From Silene noctiflora (lineage: Eukaryota; Streptophyta; Magnoliopsida; Caryophyllales; Caryophyllaceae): a stretch of 44,289 nucleotides of DNA. Positions 39,401-44,289 of this stretch are shown here, one piece after another. How positions within the stretch are numbered: position 1 is the stretch's first letter; each line of letters opens with the position of its first letter. Below the pieces are notes generated by a model that saw nothing but the letters and a program-made list of their open reading frames with translations, did not search any database and was not told the DNA's origin. The position numbers and the translations under genes were made by a program. The stretch lies in the NCBI GenBank assembly GCA_009801015.1, contig VHZZ01001197.1:84595-128883 (forward strand), read 5' to 3'.

Positions 39401-42400
39401 GCCACCGACCACCCGTCCCTGGCTACCTACTGTGTAAATTTGTATCATCTCACCTCTACTATATATACATTCATTAGACATAATTTTGGGGGTTCGATTA
39501 TGATTATCTTTATAATTTCCGTCTCATTAGTTTAGACCTAGATTAAATCTCTCAAGTTTAGCTTAGATTAGTTTAATCCCCCCTTTAATCTTTTCCTAAT
39601 CAAACCTCTAGTTTAAATTAATCTTGTAAAAGATAGTGTATTTTGGGTTTTATTATAAAGATGCAAGTTTTACCAATCAGTTTATGTTCAAGTTCATTCC
39701 TTTTCCATTTCATTCATGATTGTTGGTAAAGATTTCATCTTTCCCTTTTTAATTTCATCTTATGATATTTCTCTTCCCTTCTTTTAGTTAATCTCACAAC
39801 TAGTTATGTTTAGCATAGTCATTATTGTGTTACTTGTGTTGTTTGTGTTGATTATGTGTGAGTAGATCAATACTAGGGTTATAGGGAAGCTCTTGTGGTA
39901 TTAATGGGTTGGATTTGAATTGTTTTGAATGCTAAATATTTGTGGGCAATTTGTCTTTAATCTCATGCAAACCAAGTGTTTATGGAAATGCTTAAGTGAG
40001 AACTTGTGTCTTTCACTTTCCTTATTGGCTATTCTTTGAAGCAAGAGCTAACACTAGTTAGTAGATTGCATGGTTTTGATAGGAATCGATCTAGCAAGGG
40101 CGAGAGCACGCTAGACCCGACCTAAGGGGCCTCTTAGACCGAGAGGTCAAGACTCTACCTAGACAAATACTCTTATTCTTAGCTTCATTTGATTGTGTAT
40201 TTCATTGGATGATTGGCCCTTGTCTTGTGCATTGAACATGTTTGTGGAATTGCTTGAACGAAAGTTTGGCTTTACTTTTTTGGTTTGACTTGCCTATGGT
40301 GAGAGCTTAGACTAGTCATAGACCACACTAGATAGGTGGGTTGCCAGACTTGACCCAAGGACCATCTCATATCGAGAGATAAAGACATACCTAGACCTTA
40401 TCCTCCGTTTCATCCTCTATTTCGACTTAGACTCGACCCCTCATACTTGGGTGACCCCGAGATCCTAGCCTCTCCTCTGATTGTGCTTATCTTACATTAC
40501 TTTACTTGTTTGTTTGCTTACTTTACGTTCTTATCTTAGACCTTTAGCTAGAATACACGTCACCCGTATTGACCGACTAGACTAAAATGAAGACCTAGAC
40601 TTATAACCCAATTCTGACACATCATCTCTATGGATCGACCTCGACTTATGCTACTACATTAAGTTGAGATTTTATAAATATTGTTTGATTGGGGGAGTGT
40701 GACATCCCTCTCATCAACCACGTTGGTGGGTCTATTTTAAAGTCCCAAACGAGTATTCACCCATGGCGATTGGCAATGTAGAAGTCCCTATTAATAATGT
40801 ATTTTGGAACACAAATATATTATTTCCGCGCTGCAACCAAACAAAAATACCCAAAGATTTTAATAAAACTAAAAACCCATCTAATAATTGGTTAGCTTTT
40901 GTGTTGATGATGACAAGCTTATACTAATCTAATATTTGTGTATCCTAGTTTCTATGTCTTGCATAAGTCTTCTACTAATTCCTCAAGCAAGAATGATCCA
41001 TTAATGATAGAAGTCTCTCATGAAAAATTGAGTCAGTTGTTGTAGTAATGATGTAGGGGTTATTGGTCGTGCACCAGGCAACTAGTTTTATGCAATAGTA
41101 ATATATTCCCTGGTCTATATGACAAACAATGAGTATTATTGTTGCTGAATCTGATCACTCCTCAAAATTTCAATTAACTTTATAAAATCTGAAGTCTCTC
41201 GTTTAGAATATAAGTTGTTGATGTTAAGATGTCCTTAACTCACACTTTAGAAAGTTTGAAAAGAGATTTTAAAAAGGCTTTCACCTAAATTAAAAAAATG
41301 TGTTTTACAAAGCTTTGAAAGAAATCCAGGGTTATAGTCCAAAATACTCCTTTAAAGCTAATCACCTTGTGTTTGCCTTTTTTCTTTTATTATTTTTTTT
41401 AATCTAGTACATCATGTTTTAGGAAACTCCAAAGCTTTCTTTCGACTTTACCGTTTGAGTGGATTGTCCCATTTTATGCAAAGATTGAAAGTTAAACTCC
41501 ATGCTCATGTGCTAAAAGAGTTTTAACTAAATATTCTTATTTAATTTCTTCTTAACTAATTCTCACCTCTATAAAAGGAGACCATCACCTCCTTCGAACA
41601 CCAACTTTTAGAGCATAAAAATCATTTGCAAAGTGTTTTAAAAGACTATTTATTTTCTATTAAGTTCTTGCAAATTATTTCAAAGTTTTCAAGTGATCAG
41701 TCTTGCTTACTCTTGCTCAACTACATGTCCTCTTATCTCATTAGTTATATCTTAAACTTTTCTTCATTTCACTCGTGAACAAGGAAGAGGAATTTGTTGA
41801 GTTCTCTTCCCATGGAATGTCCCACATTGGTAGAAAAATAGTGGAGGGACTCGCTTATAAGTAAGTGGGCTACTCCTTATATCACCAATTAGTTTTAGGA
41901 TATAACCTCACTTGCTTGTGGGCCGGTCTCATACACCTATTTCTATAAGCGCGTTGCGTAGAACTCAAAAAGTGATATTAGAGCTGATGATTCGGCTTAG
42001 GACCGCAAGGTGTGATGTGGTGAAGGTATTCGGGATGATGCAAGTTGCGTCATGGTTATGGAGTAGCACCACCATTGGACTCTCACCCTTGGTTGACCAA
42101 AGATGCGGAGTAGCCTGGTTGGCTCGATGTGGAGTTGCATCGGGTGTAGAATATCGCCTAGTGTGAGGGAATTTCGGCACAAACACATGTGAAAGAGCGA
42201 GATTGTTGAGGTCTTTTTCCATATTTGTCTAGGGCATTATCTTACATTGGTAGAAAAATAGTGGAGGGACTAGTGGGCTACTCCTCCTATCACCAATTGG
42301 TTCTAGGATGAAACCTTACTTGCTTGTGGGCCTGTCTCATACACCTATTTTTATAAGCCCGCTGTGGAGAACTCAACAAGTGGTAAAAGAGCTGACAGTT

Positions 42401-43747
42401 CGGCTTGGGACAGGAATGTGCAATGTGGTGACGGTGCTCGAGATGACGCGGGGTAGCGTTGTGGTTGTGGAGTAGCACCCCGCTGGACTCTCACCCTTGG
42501 TTGACCACATTGGTATAAAAATAGTGGAAGGACTAACTTATAAGTAAGTGGGCTACTTCTTCTATCACCAATTGGTTTTAGAATGAAATATCACTTGCTT
42601 GTGGGCCGCTCTCATACATCTATTTCTATAAGCGTTCTCCAGAGAACTCAACAGAATTGATCATGTAACTTATAAGATTTAAAGAGTCGAGTTTGAGATG
42701 AAATTGTTTCAAATTTGAAGTCGCAAAACCGGAGTAGGTTGTGGGTCATTTTATTGTAAGGGTTTTTTTATGTACTCGGAGTGGATAACAATATATCAAT
42801 AAAATGAATATTAGATAATGTAAGCCTATATAGTGTAGAAAAAACTAATTCAAATCGTTGTATTGATTAGGGCTTTTACTATGTTTTATTTTCCGCTACA
42901 ATTTCTTTCTCACTTTAACTCTGCTCAACAAACATAACAGTTTGAAATAATTTTAAGTTTCGTTTTGTTGTCTTTATATCACCTAGAGAACATAAACAAG
43001 TTAAAGTCTGCACTACTGTTTCATTGAATCTACTGTTATTCTAAATTGATAAATCAATACTCTTTTAATCATTAACTTAAGTTATATTGCATTGTCCCCT
43101 ACATTATTTAATCAACTTACTTTAATTGATATAACCGAGTTAAATTTTTTAAAAGAGTACCTAATTGCCCCTCTCTCCGTCTTATGTACTTGGATCCATA
43201 CTCTTCATAACCGACATAGATTTACATGCATTTTTTATATTCGCTTGTAAATTCAGTCAAATCCTTAATTAAACAATTTTGTGTCGTATCATAATATGAC
43301 ATTACAAGGGATAAGCATTCCCTATATTCAATTTATATTATCCTACTTCTCATTTTTAGATGATTATGAAAAATATGATTCAATAACACTTCTAACCATT
43401 GATTTTAAAGAAAATGAGGGCAATTTAATTAATTGTGATTAAGCGAGAAGTAGTTATGAGTAGGTACTAGTGACAATGTTTGATTCAACTTTTTCACCTT
43501 AGTAACTTTATAAAGGAAACACTTGATTTGTGATAAATAAAGAAGGAAAAGATGACAAAAAAATGGGAAAAGGATCATGATTTACCAAAAGAGAGTAAAT
43601 TAGCAACTCGCCGAGACTGACGAGAGGACAACTTAATGTAACCTGGTGCTCTTGGAGAAGCTGTACGAGTATAGTTATAAGTACACCAATCACTGAGGTC
43701 ACTGCGCATAATGTCATTGGAGCCGGAAAGTCACCCAACGTTTGAGC
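33480..43747 (-). CDS. WAT1/UMAMIT-like EamA transporter, 3' exons (5' partial)
   Basis: A plant drug/metabolite transporter family member (nodulin MtN21/WAT1/UMAMIT), expected to have ten membrane helices and to export amino acids or auxin-related compounds. Three exons join in phase: 43747-43586 (54 codons, phase 0), 33862-33711 and 33615-33480 (stop TAA). They read AQTLGDFPAPMTLCAVTSVI, then LLIYSLL joined to AGTVSGICVSFNGWAMKKRG, PVVVSVFNPISTVISAIL, and GMCLMFIGLYFVLWAKGKEG. These match the family's second EamA half, including the KKRGPV loop and the GLYxVLWGK terminal helix. The intron between the first two exons is about 9.7 kb and filled with transposons. Exons for the first half lie beyond the right edge. 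Substrate unknown. Coding frames shown are intact. Confidence 0.85.
34720..35317 (+). mobile_element. 5'-truncated LINE, 3' end with zf-RVT domain
   Basis: From about 34728 the frame reads TLFAWVKEVVLRHSFIGWL, then RDRLKKMGI, then CVLC...ETHEHLFFNC, the zinc-binding domain found at the C-terminus of plant LINE reverse transcriptases. The ORF ends at 35089 and is followed by about 220 bp of 3' UTR ending in a short A-tract. The reverse transcriptase core is absent, so this is a dead 5'-truncated copy. No target-site duplication found. It lies in the UMAMIT-like intron, antisense to the gene. Confidence 0.75.
35490..37640 (+). mobile_element. Decayed retroelement ORF (plant transposon-protein-like)
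   Basis: A broken coding stretch with many frameshifts and stops. A Ser/Pro/Lys-rich part (about 35490-36060) is followed by fragments WTTLLDFSNPIYISEVIQFY and, in another frame, LYRIILPSSDHNK, DMYLLHPLSTHKPINLSFII. These resemble the 'putative plant transposon protein' domain often found in large plant retroelements (pattern: VxxFYxN ... PRxxH ... D ... LLxGKPINLPxLxI). It is not functional. Family assignment is from memory and moderate. Confidence 0.45.
36151..36214. repeat. (GA)n microsatellite
   Basis: About 60 bp of GA repeats interrupted by a G9 run, inside the decayed retroelement ORF. Confidence 0.9.
37990..40716. mobile_element. Solo LTR, 2.7 kb, with nested MITE
   Basis: Starts TGATAG, ends CTCATCA (TG...CA, with TGAT/ATCA inverted), and is flanked by a perfect 5-bp target duplication ACCAC (37985-37989 and 40717-40721). 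There is no internal gag-pol, primer-binding site or second LTR, so it is a solo LTR left by recombination. The 3' end (tggatcgacctcgacttatg ... gggggagtgtgac) resembles the LTR ends I recall for large Ty3/gypsy elements of the Tat/Athila type. Removing the nested MITE and one target duplication leaves about 1.93 kb. A GC-rich Pro/Thr-codon-like stretch at 38200-38550 has no clear product. Confidence 0.85.
38569..39353. mobile_element. hAT-type MITE nested in the solo LTR
   Basis: 785 bp with ends TAGGGTTGAGCA and TTACTCAGCCTTA (imperfect inverted repeat) and a perfect 8-bp target duplication TTGATTTA (38561-38568 and 39354-39361). Rich in cggttcggt/accgaat motifs. It inserted after the LTR element arrived. 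Confidence 0.9.
40722..41789. other. Intronic sequence, nothing recognised
   Basis: AT-rich sequence between the solo LTR and the TRIM; I see no coding region or element ends. Confidence 0.5.
41795..42653 (+). mobile_element. TRIM retrotransposon with three LTRs
   Basis: An 859-bp element with 12-bp perfect inverted ends TGTTGAGTTCTC/GAGAACTCAACA and a perfect 5-bp target duplication GAATT (41790-41794 and 42654-42658). Inside are LTR1 (41795-41970), internal 1 (41971-42203), LTR2 (42204-42378), internal 2 (42379 to about 42500) and LTR3 (about 42501-42653, 5'-truncated). Each internal begins with a degenerate initiator-Met-tRNA primer-binding site (gtgatattagagct and gtggtaaaagagct, consensus TGGTATCAGAGC). 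Internal 1 ends in a purine-rich tract (gaaagagcgagat) just before LTR2. No protein is encoded; short ORFs here are incidental. Confidence 0.88.
42659..43585. other. Remaining 5' part of the large UMAMIT-like intron
   Basis: AT-rich, no recognised element; the splice donor GTAAAT at 43585-43580 (minus strand) follows the exon. Confidence 0.5.
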
Positions 43748-44289
43748 CTGTATCATAGTCAAACCCTTTCATTTAGTGATTATAAGCAACTCATTTTACT
43801 ATGAAGTAATTTATTTTTTTCGTATTATATTCGAAAATATTCCCAACAACGATGCGTTTGAATCCTAGTTAGAATCTGGATATAATCTAAACAACCAAGC
43901 TTGAATGACCATTAGTGGAGTTATTAAACTCGATATTGATAAGGTTTTAGAAGGTTGAACTCAAAATGTCACCATAATAAAATCCAATTCAAAAATGACG
44001 TTGAAAAAAATTAAATTACACCAAAGTAAATAAAGAATGGATATGACCTAAGATAATCCAAATCAAAATTGATTGACACGACTCTTCAGCCATTTACCCA
44101 ACTCTAAAGGACTTTTACCCGATAAATGCGATAATAGAACAATTGTCCACAAATAATCTCTTCCAACCCGACCCAAGGTACTTATTACATTGGTAATGAT
44201 CCAAATCAACCAAGAGTCCAACATAAAACCTAATATTTTGGTCGTATTTTCCCCCGCGTTTATACCTTATTCCGACTCAATTTTGCGTG
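43748..44289. other. Upstream intron of the UMAMIT-like gene to window edge
   Basis: The acceptor (tgatacAG, minus strand) lies at 43749-43748. No further exon is recognisable before the edge, so this intron is longer than 540 bp. Confidence 0.5.

Noticed and set aside
41912-42222. 84-85-aa ORFs on both strands
   Set aside because: They lie inside the TRIM's LTR and internal region and have no protein similarity I recognise.

Overview
The window is nuclear DNA from a flowering plant, very probably a eudicot. It is AT-rich, its genes have GT-AG introns, its proteins belong to plant families (a P-class PPR protein, a pectinesterase, an SRA/YDG protein, a WAT1/UMAMIT transporter), and MITEs, TRIMs, Helitrons and LTR elements fill the introns and spacers. 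A run of 925 N (18059-18983) shows it comes from a draft scaffold. I cannot fix the species or order from sequence alone.

Layout. 1-1080: tandem array of tRNA-Ile(AAU)-derived units on the minus strand, mostly decayed, running directly into a trinucleotide microsatellite (1087-1560) and then a 20-25-bp minisatellite (1861-2090). 2727-3053: Stowaway-type MITE. 6556-10025 (+): five-exon pectinesterase. 10638-15635 (-): 3' part of a two-zinc-finger gene, with about 2 kb duplicated in tandem so that one exon is present twice. 15665-17629 (-): intronless mitochondrial-type PPR gene matching Arabidopsis At1g03560. 17967-19076: non-autonomous Helitron that contains the N gap. 20056-20183: SINE-like retroposon with a perfect target-site duplication. 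21568-22587 (+): intronless SRA/YDG protein without a SET domain. 24876-25259 (+): small ORF with a degenerate AP2/ERF-like domain. 26927-32060 (-): complete eight-exon dolichol-phosphate mannosyltransferase (DPMS1), whose fourth intron holds two abutting MITEs. 33480-43747 (-): the last three exons of a WAT1/UMAMIT-like transporter, split by a 9.7-kb intron that holds a LINE fragment, a decayed retroelement ORF, a 2.7-kb solo LTR carrying a nested hAT MITE, and a TRIM with three LTRs. Its 5' exons lie beyond the right edge.

The genes are not an operon or pathway; they are independent neighbours. Exon boundaries were set by hand from GT/AG signals, reading-phase continuity and family similarity recalled from memory, without searches. 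I saw no sign of a new defence or metabolic system. The most unusual features are the identical duplicated exon, the tRNA array, the triple-LTR TRIM and the SET-less SRA protein.
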